Below are positions 1 to 13,507 of a stretch of DNA of 64,000 nt, piece after piece. Every line of letters begins with the position of its first letter. Within the stretch, counting starts at the first letter, position 1. This stretch comes from Azolla caroliniana (lineage: Eukaryota > Polypodiophyta), in assembly GCA_043228905.1 (NCBI GenBank), contig JBHGNT010000007.1, positions 4,526,001 through 4,590,000 of the forward strand, read 5' to 3'. The notes under the pieces are model-generated. The model ran no database searches. It was not told the DNA's origin and saw only the letters and a program-made list of their open reading frames with translations. The translations under genes and the position numbers were made by a program.

Positions 1-11
1 AGAAAACAAAC

Positions 12-1028
<1,017 letters not shown>

Positions 1029-2948
1029 ACCTAAATATATAAGGCTAGATAAGATGATAAAATCAAAATAACAAGTCAATTTATGAGCACATACAAAGAT
1101 GGACATATATAAATTAGTATCTAATACAATTACCTACTTTCTGTTGGAATAAATATGTAAAAATTATGTCCTCTAATTTATTTAGCCTAGTTACGTCCAC
1201 AAGGGAAGACCCTACATATGTGCATCGAACAATATCTTCATGGAGATGCAGATATTGTCGAACTTGCTTTGGCTGTATATCCGTGGGTGGAGTTCACTCA
1301 ATTTGATTCCAAACTAGGCAACCCAATAGTTGTCTGTTCCGAATTTGGGTGGTCCAACTGAAGAAGTGCTTCTCAAGGAGCCAACCATCTGAATGTGGGT
1401 ACATGATAAGGTATCTACTTTGTATATGTAATAAAGTGTGAACCATGCAATTGAAACTCGTTCATATGGCAGAGCTGAGAACACATCATCCAAAAAAATC
1501 CCTCCACCCAGATGAAATGTACGTAGAAATCTTTAACAAGGAAGCATGTATCTTATCAGAAATCTCCAAACCCAGTTGGAAAGCTCCCCTAGCCATACTA
1601 TAGTGCAGCGAAATGAATTCTGTATCCAAGAGGGAGAGCATCAAGACATTATAAGTCAGTTGAACACTGAGACCCTTGTGATCCTGCACTTTGAAAATAC
1701 ATGTGTAATTTAATGTCCTCCCACCCCTGTAAAAATCTACATGAAGAATAGCAATCATTGACATGAGTCTCTTTCAGGCTAAAGCACCTCATAGAAGCAA
1801 AAAATATTAGTCGAGATACAAGGGTCTTTTTCCTATTCACATATGGTCAGATTACAGTATCGATCAAAATCTTACAGTACGAATACAAACCACTAAGCCA
1901 ACTCCCCTGGCCCTGAGATACAATGTTATTTAACAAATCTGCTGTGACTAGTCATGGACAACATCGTGATGGACTACTATTTTATACAATGAATTGAATG
2001 GTCTAGCCTCTTGGAGTACAGATGAAGGGATAGCAACTTTACCAAAAGTACTCTAAATGCTTCTGAAAAAAAGGTTCCTGGATGAGCACCGAGAAGCATA
2101 GATGGGCAAATTCATCATAACCTGGACAAACCCCAGATTCTACACTCAAAATTGTTTCTCATAGTTCAGGTTCTGTGAAAGAAAGCAAAATGCATTGGGC
2201 GATATTTGAGATATGATCATCTAGACCAAAGACCATGTCTCATCTTGATCCTCCAGAGTCAAGTTTGTGAGAGGTCATGAAGGAATAGCTCTGGCTAGAA
2301 GTTACTGGCCATACAGGACAGTCTCCTAGTGTGTCAATTAGCAAGATAATCTTGATGAGATATATATAAGATCCCACAAGATGCCAATGGCGGTCACAAA
2401 AAAAATCTTTTGACCCATGGAGATAGCGAAGAACAGTATGAGAAAGAGGACTGATTGCTGTCTATGGCGAGAGATTATGTTGATAGCCACTCTCATGAAC
2501 CATGATAGAGATGCTAAGAAACTCTCGATGGGCACCGCATCTTCACATAGGGAGCTACCCAGTGTCTGATTCTTCATCAAAACTTAAAATCTGATTCATG
2601 AAATTTAATTTTCGTCCTGTTCTTTCAGCATGCACCAGTTTGCTTTCAGTTTCCGAAACAGAGCTTGAATTGAATTCTCGATGTTTTCATTCCCATTTTC
2701 TTCTCTACTTTCTTAAATGATTATTGACTTGTTGAACTTCCAATTCTCTTCCAGAATGAGAACATTCTCTTTGCACTAGTGTAGAAATTTACGTCATTCC
2801 GACACCTGTGGTATACAGGGGTGCCCTTACACATCCACCTTGGCCCTTGCTGATTATCTTCCTTTTTGGTTTATTTACTACTATTTACATGAATACCTTT
2901 TGGAAGTCTTCAATTGCAATGAAATTCAGAAATTCACAACCATTGGCC

Positions 2949-3146
2949 ATGGTTACTTTGTCTTTGTTAGTTGGGTTCAAGGCTAGTTATCGAAATTCAG
3001 AAACTTGTTAACAGAAACAGAGAATGAATCCAGATATACTTTTCCCCATGGTTACTTTGTCTCCGTTAGTTGGGTTCAAGGCTAGTTATCGAAATTCAGA
3101 AAATTGTTAACAGAAACAGAGAATGAATCAAGATATACTTTTCCCT
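2949..3146. repeat. 99-bp tandem duplication
   Basis: Two adjacent copies start at 2949 and 3048, both beginning ATGGTTACTTTGTCT. They differ at only a few bases over 99 bp, so the duplication is fairly recent. No coding meaning is apparent. Confidence 0.85.
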
Positions 3147-4334
3147 ATCTTTTCTATATCTTGACTTGCCTACCCATAACTGTGTGAGACTACAAGAAGT
3201 GTGTGATGATATTTATGCCTGATTCAATTTCTTTGGATAGGTAAAATTCCAATTAAAATATGTTTATTATCATTTGTAAAGCTAGTTCATGATCTTGTTG
3301 TCATGATATATAATTTTTTACACATTTTAACGACAAAAAGAAAAAGCTAGTGTTTCAGATCATTTCCTTAACCCATATTTAATTATGCCCATGAATATTG
3401 AACACATGGCTTCAAAATGGAAGAAATAGTGCATACCCTTCATCAAAAAGAGCACAAAAAGTGTGCATCAAGCCAGAAACAATGCAAATCATTATTTCCA
3501 TCATAATAGACCCCAAAACTTGTAGGGTATTTAACAGACTAACACTCAGGTTCTCTCATCACTTTTCAAAACTGAGAGAGATATTAGAGAGGAAACTTTG
3601 ATTTTTGGGCCTATACAGTTAGGGAAAGCGCACCATAATACCGCCAAAAGAACCTTTTGGACATCTACCAGGCTACCCATCGGTTCCTTTTATCATCCTA
3701 TCTAAACTGAGAGCTATGCTGGTGAATGTCCAAAAACTTGGGGGTATTTGGGAAATATCCAAACAGATGGGGGTGTTTTGTGCATGTACAAGAATCAAGA
3801 GTCATTAGACGGATAGCTTTCCATGAGATGATATATTTATCCTTCGAGGCTGACTTTCCAACACTAAAATTCTTCCAAGACAAATCAAATAATTTATTTT
3901 TTTCCTCCACAATAAGGTCTGGACGTATCTTGGTGCTGTCTTTTTCATACAGATCCTTAGGCTTATTCATCTTATTCGATCTAATGATGTGTACAAATAT
4001 TAGATCCTCGAAGAATCACTGATCTTATTCAAGCAACAGGCATGCACTGGTTTCACATACAACCCGAGAGAGAGAGAGAGAGAGATGGAGGAACAGATGG
4101 AAAAACACAGAATCGAAATACACAGAGAGAGGGGAGAGTACCTTCACATTGTTTATTCTCTGATTTTGAACGTGGAGAGAATACCTGACAGTTCTTTGCT
4201 TCTCTCCAATACATACATATATATATACCAGTATGTATGTATGTATTTCTTGGGCCTAAAAGCATTTGATGTATGGAAAATGGAGGTAGCCGGTTTTGAA
4301 CCCCTGACCTCTCCACCACCACACTCTATTTACT

Positions 4335-4399
4335 TACATACATACATACATACATAAACATACATATACATACATACATACATACATACATACATACAT
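4335..4399. repeat. (CATA)n microsatellite
   Basis: Tetranucleotide run with two short interruptions. Read on the other strand it is (TATG)n, the unit of the run at 5097-5128, so the two form an inverted pair about 0.7 kb apart. Confidence 0.9.
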
Positions 4400-5038
4400 G
4401 AGGTGGGGATATTCCTCCCTATTCTCTAGAACATAGAGAAAAACTTGCTCGTCCCGTCCCGTGTCTTGGACACGACAACATATGAACCAAGAGAGCTTAG
4501 ATGCATGTTTTATTGCCAGATCCCATGAACCCGATGCAAATTTCGCAACCGCGTACGTTGTCTCCTTTTCTCTTATGGTTTCCATGGGTCTCTTTTTATC
4601 GGTGGCTATGTAGTGTGTCACACACTGTGCTCTACGTGCATCTCTCATTTGCTGACCTTTTCTTCGACGAGCAATTTTTCGTGAGATTTTTGTTGTGTTT
4701 GTGTGCGGAAAAGCCATATATAGATGATGATTGCCCATGTAATGGACCCGTCTTTGAGTAAGTTAAAAAAGGGGTAGCACGTTGTGGCACATGAGCAATG
4801 GGGCCAATGGAAAGTGCCACAAATATAAAGTTCTCTTTGCAAAAGCGTTTCAGTTGCGAAGAGCGTATGATGTGCATGTGAATAAAGAGTTGTGCCCACC
4901 AGACTTGTTGGGTTCGAAGTTGAGACAATGTGTTTTTCTCTACCAAGAGTTTTGTGCTATCAAATGTTTGATCCGGCAACAAGGGTCGTGGATTGGTTGA
5001 TTCATTGATTGATGGGCACATGTCATTCTTGATTGTAT

Positions 5039-5128
5039 GCATGGATGTATGTTATGTATGTTATGTATGTATATGCCATATGGTATGAGACTTCAGTATG
5101 TATGTATGTATGTATGTATGTATGTATG
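5039..5128. repeat. (TATG)n microsatellite
   Basis: Imperfect TATG/GTAT repeats with a perfect run at 5097-5128. It lies roughly 190 bp upstream of the PPME1 start codon and is the reverse complement of the CATA run at 4335-4399. Confidence 0.9.
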
Positions 5129-5318
5129 GTGCTATGGTCTTTGTCTTAGTGAAAATTCATTGGAGGGCATTTGGGGAAATAGGGAAAAGTCCTGGAGCAG
5201 AGCTCTCTGTTTTCTAGGGGGAACTTGTTTTTGGCTCGCCAAATTTAAGAAGCCAAATAGAGAGAAGAAGAAGAAGAAGAAGAAGAAGAAGAAAATCAAC
5301 ACAATTTCGAAGTGTAGA

Positions 5319-8300
5319 ATGCAGAGCTCTGAGAAATCAGACTCCACTCCCGACCTTCCGGAAGAGGAAGAAGAAGAATCGAAAGAAGAGGAGGAAGAAG
5401 AAGATGACTTAGCAGCCATGAACACCACCATCGAAGAACCACTACAAAATCAACAACAGCAAAAGCAACAACTTCAATCCTCGCAGTAAGAATACAAATT
5501 TGCTCAGATCAATGTCTTTTTTGTCTTTCCATACTTATATAATGTGCGTGTGTATACATATATGTTTCTTTCTTTCATTTCCATACTTATTTATCTTTCA
5601 TTTTTATTTTTACTTGATTGATCTATTCATGAAAAAGGGGGTTATATATATGTACCTTTCTTTATTCTTTCTGGTATCTTGTAGCAAATTCTCACCAATG
5701 CCATGGCAAGGTCATTTTGATGAAGAACGAGACATTATCATTCCAAGCTCAGGAAATGTGGGTATTTCAATTATTGTATTATAAACAAGACATTTGGTTG
5801 AATTGTATGTTGTCATGAGCAGGCCTCTTATTTTGTGAAAACTAGAGATGAATTATGAATATTACATACTGGTAGATTGCCAAAAATAGAAGAATTAATG
5901 GTAAATCGTAATTACTATTTAAAAGAAGAATGATCCCACTCTGATTCGCTGAATATAAACACCACAATCAATAGAAAATCAAGTAATATAAGAAGTCCAA
6001 TTCACTTTTTGTAAGAATAGATTCTCTCACAAGTGGCAAAATGAACTTGATAAAATTCAGACACATAGATCTATGATAGATACTAATAAAGTAAACATTA
6101 GCAAAACTATACTCTATATTATGGCATTAAATATCCAGTTGATCATTGTTCATTTGCAACATTCAATAATGCATACTAACTCAATTTACATTAAATTGGT
6201 TTCAACCAGCTAATTGTATTTCATATTATTTTAAGTCATTTTTGTGGTTGATGTCAGGATTCAAGCTAAACAGATTTATGCATATAAGCAAACGGACTTT
6301 TTTTGTGCATTCTGAAAAATTTAGCTATAATCTTTGCTTTGCTTTTCTTTTATTGAGAAATAGAAGTTTCATGTGTACTTGGCTGGGAATGAGGGCCCTG
6401 TCGTGTTCTGCATCCATGGAGGTGGATATTCAGGGTAAGTAAATCCCCATCCATATTTTAATGGCTAAGCTAAAGTGGCACCCTAATTATTGTTTTTAAT
6501 GTCAAAATCATGTTGTATCATGACTTGGAGAAATATGGAGGCTATGCCACATCATTTTCATTGATGAAGATTCATTGTATAATATCATTTCTCATAGTAT
6601 ATTGTTAAACAAACAAGCCCAAGTCAAAGATTTTAAAACCATTCAATAACAGGGCTCATAAAGCTTCTTTTACATTTCATTCACATCCACTCACACACTC
6701 CTCCTGTGGTTCTGCACTGTTCTATAGGCGAACAAGAGTTCTTTATTCATGCATACAACTAAAAGACACAAACACATGGATCCTGATAGAAAAACCTGAC
6801 ATTTGGTCGGGGTGAACCCTCAATACACTGAATAAGATAGATAACCAGGAACATGCCACAGACCAATGAGAATCCATGGCACCTACTTGCCTTGTGTCTT
6901 AGCAGACTTATGGAGGCGTATTGGGGCTAATTTTCTTTACATGACCATCCTTTGAGATTGATGTGTTAACAGGCTGACTGCCACATAAAGTGAGTTGCAT
7001 TGTCACCCATATATCCAACACTGCCTTTTTCTATAAATTTCACACGTTTTCAGCCAAATCAATAAAACATCTTGAAGAATTAAGCAAGTAAATTAAGTGT
7101 AGCTTTATAAATAGAGCCACATCCTTCTCCCACCAGTTGGTAGTACTTTTTTGTTTGGATCTGTTAACTCTCATCTCTGTGAGCTGCTATTCATTCTCAG
7201 TTGCCGCTGACATCTGAGACTGTGTAAGTGTTTCTCGTTTTCATTGATAACTTTTGTTCTGAAATATGTTTTGGTTCTCTTATATCTTTTCCATCAAGTC
7301 CCCAAAATTCTGTTTCAGCATACTGCTAATATAAATCGGTATTCTGCCACCTCCAATATATTGTGCATAACCTTGGCTTGTTTGTTGCTCACTGTTTCAT
7401 ACCATATGGACCTTCCATACCTGTAACTATTCTTATTCCTGTTTCCTTGTGACCGTGTAGTATAGTTAGATGGATACTCATTGTGCTTCTAACTATCCCG
7501 ATGAATAGTTTTATGGGTGTTTGGCAATGCCAAAAGTGAATAGAGATTATATAGCATTTAATCCAGGTTTGGGTCCTCAAAAGGTGAATATTGAATTGTT
7601 TGTTGTTTGAATTCCTGCAACGGCCATAGACCATGCAAATTATATCAATAAGAGTATTTCTCTTGTAGATGCTTTATTTAACGTGAAATCTGTATGCTAG
7701 GTTAATCAGTGAAAATTCGTTGGCATGATGTCAAAAGTTAGGTTACGATTTGCGTCATTATGTTGTTTCTTGTGTTGAAGGCTTTCATATGCTTTGGCTG
7801 CTGGTTTAATGAAACGTGAAGCAAGAGTGGTGGCTATGGATTTAAGGGGCCATGGTTTAACTCAAACAGAAAATAATGCTGATCTTTCTATTGGGGTATG
7901 TAGCCATGCATGTTGTAAAGAATAAATGTATTGATACCTTTTTCCATTTTCATGACTTTTGATTCTGATTTTTTACAATTCGAGGAACTAGACTTTGTGC
8001 AGTGATGTTTTTGCTGTCATAGATTCACTTTATGGCAATTATGCTCCTGCCATTATCCTTATTGGACATAGGTTTGTCACATCTTTCTGTTGATATTAAC
8101 TTTGAAAAAATTTCTTATGATAGAATGAGGCACATAATAGTCTTTTGCAAAACAGTTTGGGTGGTGCAGTAGCTGTGCACTGTGCAGCCAAAAGGAGGCT
8201 TCCAACTTTAGCAGCCCTTGTAGTTCTTGATGTGGTTGAGGTGATAGACTTACCCATGTGCACTTTATAAATGTACTGAATGTTTACTATTCTGCAGATC

Positions 8301-8525
8301 AATATCATATGTAACAAAGTGTGAATATTGCAGGGTACTGCAATAGCGTCCTTGGGGTATATGCAAACTTTTCTATCAAATCGCCCTCTTTATTTCCCGT
8401 CATTGGATAAGGCGGTGCGTAACATGTAAATAAATATCACCTTAGAATTATTTAATGAATTTCGGTTGTATATTCAAAAATTGAAGGGTACATAATTTAA
8501 ATGAGTAAAAAGTTTTCCTATATAG

Positions 8526-8579
<54 letters not shown>

Positions 8580-9821
8580 ATCGTCATTGCAATGACATGC
8601 TGTCACCAACACCATATTCTTATATGTACCATGCACACATGGCACATAATTATTTCTGGGATTGCTGTAATTATTTATGGAATCTTATTCAGTTTCAAGT
8701 TGGTTTACTAGATTGAATGGAGTGTGAGGGGAGGCTCGTTGAGGAACGTGGATTCTGCACGTGTGTCTGTTGGGTCAACTCTCAAGTACATTGAGGAAAA
8801 ACAATGGTAAATTGCCAAATGCATACATATTATGAATACAACTTCCTTTTCTGTGAGTGTGCAATTGGTGGTTCCAAGTAATTGCAATCATATGGTTATG
8901 AGGAAAGTGTAAACATCTGTTCTTCAATATTTCATCCAGTTGATTATCTGTTGGCTTTCTGGCATAGCTATACTTGGATTACACCACTTGAAGAAACTGA
9001 ACCATATTGGAATGGATGGTAATTGATTATTTAATAATGCTACTTTTAGGTTACATTGATCAGACTTTGTAATTTAGGTTGTTTTTAGATGCAGGTATCA
9101 AGGATTATCTGATTTATTTCTATCCTCACCAGTGCAAAAAATGCTCCTATTAGCGGGAACTGATAGGCTCGATCGGTGAAAAAAAAATATTGGCTCTTAA
9201 ACTCATCATTTTTGTATAAGAATTCGACTCCATTTTTCCTCTTTGCTATTTTTTTTTTTCTAACAGTTTTGAACCATCTTCAGGGCTTTGACAATTGGTC
9301 AAATGCAAGGAAAGTTTCAGATGGTTGTGATGAAAAACACGGGGCATGCAATTCAGGTTTTGCTATGAAATCTTGACTCTTAAATTGTACATGGGATTTA
9401 GGGCAAAATACTCAAGAATATCCCCTACTACAGCTTTTGCTTTGGATATTTATTGGAATAACCCCAAGTATTCAAGATTAGTAGAATGCCCCCCTCTCTA
9501 AGTGTATCTTTACAGAGGGGATTCTAATAATTATGTAATTATGTTGTTTCCATGTTGTTTTGTTGAAGTATACAAATTATGTAATTGTGTAGGAAGATGT
9601 GCCTGATGAGCTTGCAAGGATTGTATTGGGTTTTATTACCCGGAATTGCATAACGGCATCGGGTGTCAAGGTATCTGTGTGTATTTTTGAAATCTTTGTC
9701 GCATGAACCAATAAGTTGTCGTGTTTTGCTCTTTAACATAAAAAATAATATTTAGTTGATGTGTTCCGTTCTTTTCTATCAACAGATGCCGAATATACAA
9801 CACCTAAGACCCATAAATTGA
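5319..9821 (+). CDS. PPME1: Protein phosphatase 2A methylesterase, 13 exons
   Basis: A serine hydrolase that removes the C-terminal leucine methyl ester of the PP2A catalytic subunit. Exons joined in phase are 5319-5485, 5685-5757, 6364-6434, 7781-7895, 7992-8071, 8156-8240, 8334-8414, 8712-8806, 8968-9018, 9095-9175, 9284-9356, 9593-9670 and 9786-9821, giving 361 aa against about 350 in Arabidopsis. Seen are an acidic, Gln-rich N-terminus, the oxyanion-loop CIHGGGYSG, MDLRGHG, the nucleophile elbow GHSLGG (Ser169; most homologues have GHSMGG), VLDVVEGTA (Asp194), AIEWSVRGGSLRN, LLLAGTDRLDR, KFQMVV and NTGHAIQ (His321). The Ser-Asp spacing of 25 equals that of human PME-1 (156/181). The last exon is the least certain: reading through the exon 12 donor would stop at 9706, but the spliced end resembles the usual C-terminus. 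Several segments differ from flowering-plant forms. Confidence 0.93.
8528..8576. repeat. (TA)n microsatellite in a PPME1 intron
   Basis: About 24 perfect TA units in the intron between exons 7 and 8 of the methylesterase gene. Likely length-variable. Confidence 0.9.
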
Positions 9822-12800
9822 TTTAGACATACAATACAGACACTCATAAACAATATGTAAAGGATACAAGACATTCAGTGATCGTTTTAAAAGAAAGTAT
9901 TGAACATACGATGTGGCTACCACTTTTTTTTGTTAAATTGAAGTGGAAATCTTGGTTCACTTGGTGGAAGTCTTGAGTAAAAGGGTTTTTGTTCTTGTAC
10001 TTTTCAATTTGAGAAAGAGCACAAGAAAAAGAGTTTTATTATTATACTTAATTTGGTTGGAGAAAAGATAAATTGGCATGGAAGATTAAAGGTGTCGCAT
10101 GGATACGTATGATGGTAGAGTAAGAAATCTTCGAGCGTTTTCTTATGATTTTTTATCTTATTTATGATGACCAATGTATGTTGAGTTCTCGGGGCATTGG
10201 TTTCATCGGTTCTTGGAATCTATTCACTTCATCTAAATTTTCATTTAAATGAAATATGCTTACTAGTAATAAAAATGCACGTGACATTTCTTCTGGCCAT
10301 GCCAATGATCTTCTTGTTAGATCTCACTAGTAATTGTGCAAGCTATAGATATCAATTTGTAAAGCTTATGTTGATACAAGTTACTCATTGGTGTTCTCAT
10401 GTGCAAGATTAATATGCTCTTATGTTCATTTTATGCTTGTTGGCATATGTTTTCACTCTTTGCAAAATCAAGTTTAATTGTTTGTTGTGTCAGACACTAT
10501 TGTGTAAATTCATTTGGAACCATGGGCCAATCTCGCCCACTTATATTCACCTTCAAAGAACTCTAAAAGAATTTTCAAATTTGGTGATTTACACAACATT
10601 TAGGTTGATCATAAATTAGTCCAATTGTAAGGTAAAGGTGTATAAGCCCTAAATTTGTTTTTACATAACCAAGTAACATTGACCTTGAATATACAATTCG
10701 TTAACACTTCCAAGTGTGAGTTCTTGAATTACAATTTCGTAGTGCAAGGCATGGTTAATTGATAAGAAAGTAATTGGTCATGTCATAAAGTGTGAGTTCT
10801 TGAAGTGTTTTTATGAATGGGATGACAACAAAATGAGAAAACACAACAAGAGCTATTTGTGGCGGCACTTGACATGCTCACAAACAAAGTCTTTTGATAA
10901 AAGGATCTCCCACACAATATGCATATACCATTGGAAGGAGAAAATTCCTAAAACCCTACGTGGAACTCAAGAGTGACGAATTTTGATCTATTAATATTGG
11001 TGATGTTGGAGGAAACGTATTTGTGGGAGGTGCCAAGTTATGATGATCTTTGTCAAAGTCCAATGAAATTTCGAATGGGATTGTTGGAGAATTAAAGATG
11101 TACAAGAAATCAAGCTTCTACACCAAGCCTAGAAATAATTACATGACAATCAAAATTGGTTGACAAGTATTGTACCAAACTCAACCCATGTTTAAGATAC
11201 ATGTTTGAAGGAAACAATGGCTAACTAATATTTGGTAACTCGTTTCAAGTACAAAATGTTCGTGAATTTAAGGATAAGTGCCATCTCCTACTGACATATT
11301 TTTAAAATTTTATTCGTCAAACGAGTAAGGAGTAGTTGTACATCCTAACACAAAAACTATTTGTGTTGGCGCAATAACATAAGCATAGGAGAGAGTCTTT
11401 GTTGGTTTAGAAAAAATTGTCTACATTTATGAATGGACTAGATCTTATTGATGTTGGAAATATTGAAGCTCCAGATCGATTGTTTGATCATTTACAAGTT
11501 ATTTCTGAGTAACTGAGCCCATCACGAGATCTTTGAACAAAAGGGTTCCTACTTTGTTAATGTGAAGGATCAAGATACTTGATAAATTTCGTATTTTGAT
11601 GAATATTGAGCACAGTTAAAAATATTCTTATTGATATTTAGGTGTCATTCCATATAATTGAGTGATTAAGTACAATACTCATGAAGTTCCTAATGATAAC
11701 ACTTTGATGACCAAATGAGCTTCCAGAATTTTGTCAATATTACTTTATGTTTGTTGTCACACCGCGGGCCAAGGTCAACATCATCATACAAAAGATCTTA
11801 GGATGCATGATTGAAAAGAAGGCAAGATGAAGCATGAAACAACCAACAACTCGATAGGAATTTAATGTTCAAGAGGAAGACATTGCTTGTGAGGATCAAG
11901 AGGCATCAAGATCGTGATCTAGTTGGGCTTTGCTTTTGTCAATGACTTCCTCATTCTATAGAGTCATGAACAACCTACCTCCTTTCCAACCATCGTTATT
12001 GTAAAGAGAAAAAGTTGGGGTGGGGAGGGTCACCACCTATTGTTCAAGCGATCTATCATTAAGGATTTTGACCCAAGCTAAAGGCAGAATTATGAAATGG
12101 TGATATAACTAGTTCACTTAACAATTTGTATCAGAGATATATTTCCATTTGAATGGAAAACAATTCACGTCGTTTCGAGGGAGTAAGCTCTCATAGTTTC
12201 ATATGACATGTAAGGTCTGATATTTCACCAAAGAACAACATATGCTTATTTTTGTTATATTTTGATAGTGAAAACCACACCATACAACTTCAAGAAACTA
12301 TAAAGGATCTTATGCTTCATCTTCATTTAGAAGGGCAAGTTTCAAGGCAACCTTCATGAGAAGGTTAAAATGCTCTTTGAGGGGTGAAGCAACCATAAAG
12401 AATAAGCATTGGCCATGTCCATAAAAACCATGGTAGATTGTTTAACCTAAAAATTCAATGTTGAGTACGTTAAAACATTCACGATGCTGACAACTTCAAT
12501 GCACTAGTATGGTACTTCATGCTTGACAGTTGCATCTTTTTGAGCTTGTATATTATTATTATTGTTAATATTGATTTTTGCATTTTGGAAACATATTTAG
12601 GTACTTTCGTGATGCAATACACGTGCTTCATGTGAAAATGTTTTAGTTCCTCTTGAACACTTATTGATTGATTCTTGTCTGACGTAGGACCATGTATTTA
12701 CCTTCTAATTCAAAATTTTTTATTCCTTTGAAACCTCGGTCTCAAAAACATTGTGCTGATGCTTGTGTGATCCATTTTCGTGAATTTTGTATTACCACGA

Positions 12801-13507
12801 CCATTATGCCATGCCTCGCTTTTAGTATAATGCTTTAACTCCTCCCAAACCACTTTCCTCCTAAAATATTTTTAAATATAATTAAGACATTTTGCATACT
12901 TAGTCTTTGCATCTTACGACCATTATACAATGTGAACGGCATGTTTGTCTAGTATTTTAAATCCCTTTCAACCCACTACTATCTTAACTAATGGTCATTA
13001 TTCCAATATGCCATGTTTACAAATACCACCTATGCATGATTTCATTACCTCATCCACCTAGGAAGGTAGATCGTGTAATGAAGCCAGGTCTTCGTCAAGC
13101 TCATGGTTATCCAAAACATTCATCTAAGGATTCAGATGCAAGTCTCATCAAAATAACCAATATGGAAAAAGAAATAATGACAGGAGCAATATGGGAAAAA
13201 GTTATTATTTGTTGATATTGAGGATAGTTCCACTTAGACCTTGTGAGCCGATGACTTGATTGAGTGAATTACATATTTTTAGCCAATTAGTTTGGATAAT
13301 AAAACAACTTTGTGGGAATCGACTTTAATAAAAGAAAAAGGTTTCATAGTGTGGATGGCACTAATGGGATTAAAATAACGTACATAGACGTGAGGATTAA
13401 GGTCTTAATGAATAATATAAATGAGGCACAATTTGTATGAGCCGCACCACGTTAAAATGATCACAATTTGATCTCAAGTAAGTAAGTATTCATTAGAGTT
13501 GTGGAGG
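9822..13507. other. AT-rich intergenic spacer
   Basis: Lies between PPME1 and the DUF599 gene. No ORF over about 75 codons and no conserved motif is visible on either strand. Around 11.0-12.5 kb the sequence feels like decayed mobile-element material, but no domain could be named. Confidence 0.5.

Larger units (their letters stand above)
1029..5318. other. Intergenic spacer between divergent DPM1 and PPME1
   Basis: AT-rich spacer that must hold both divergent promoters. I recognise no conserved gene. Minus-strand pieces around 1190-1850 and 2150-2580 have short open stretches but many stops and no family I can name; they may be decayed coding sequence. Simple repeats and one 99-bp tandem duplication are listed separately. 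A GAA-rich stretch (about 5263-5294) lies just before the PPME1 start and would be in its leader. Confidence 0.5.

Noticed and set aside
1486-2580. Minus-strand ORFs of 60-92 codons
   Set aside because: No motif recognised and stops between them; could be decayed coding sequence but cannot be supported as genes.
4334-4738. 134-codon minus-strand ORF, and an overlapping one at 4632-5042
   Set aside because: The C-terminal part is the CATA microsatellite and the rest matches no family I know. Two overlapping frames are equally open, as expected by chance in this repeat-rich spacer.
5132-5431. 99-codon minus-strand ORF with poly-Ser and poly-Phe
   Set aside because: Antisense of the Glu-rich first exon and GAA-repeat leader of PPME1.
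9671-9706. Read-through end of PPME1 exon 12
   Set aside because: In frame to TGA at 9704, but a good GTATCT donor and an acceptor at 9785 give a terminal exon more like known C-termini.
10197-10619. Two plus-strand ORFs of about 70 codons
   Set aside because: AT-rich random-looking composition, no motif, no splice-compatible neighbours.
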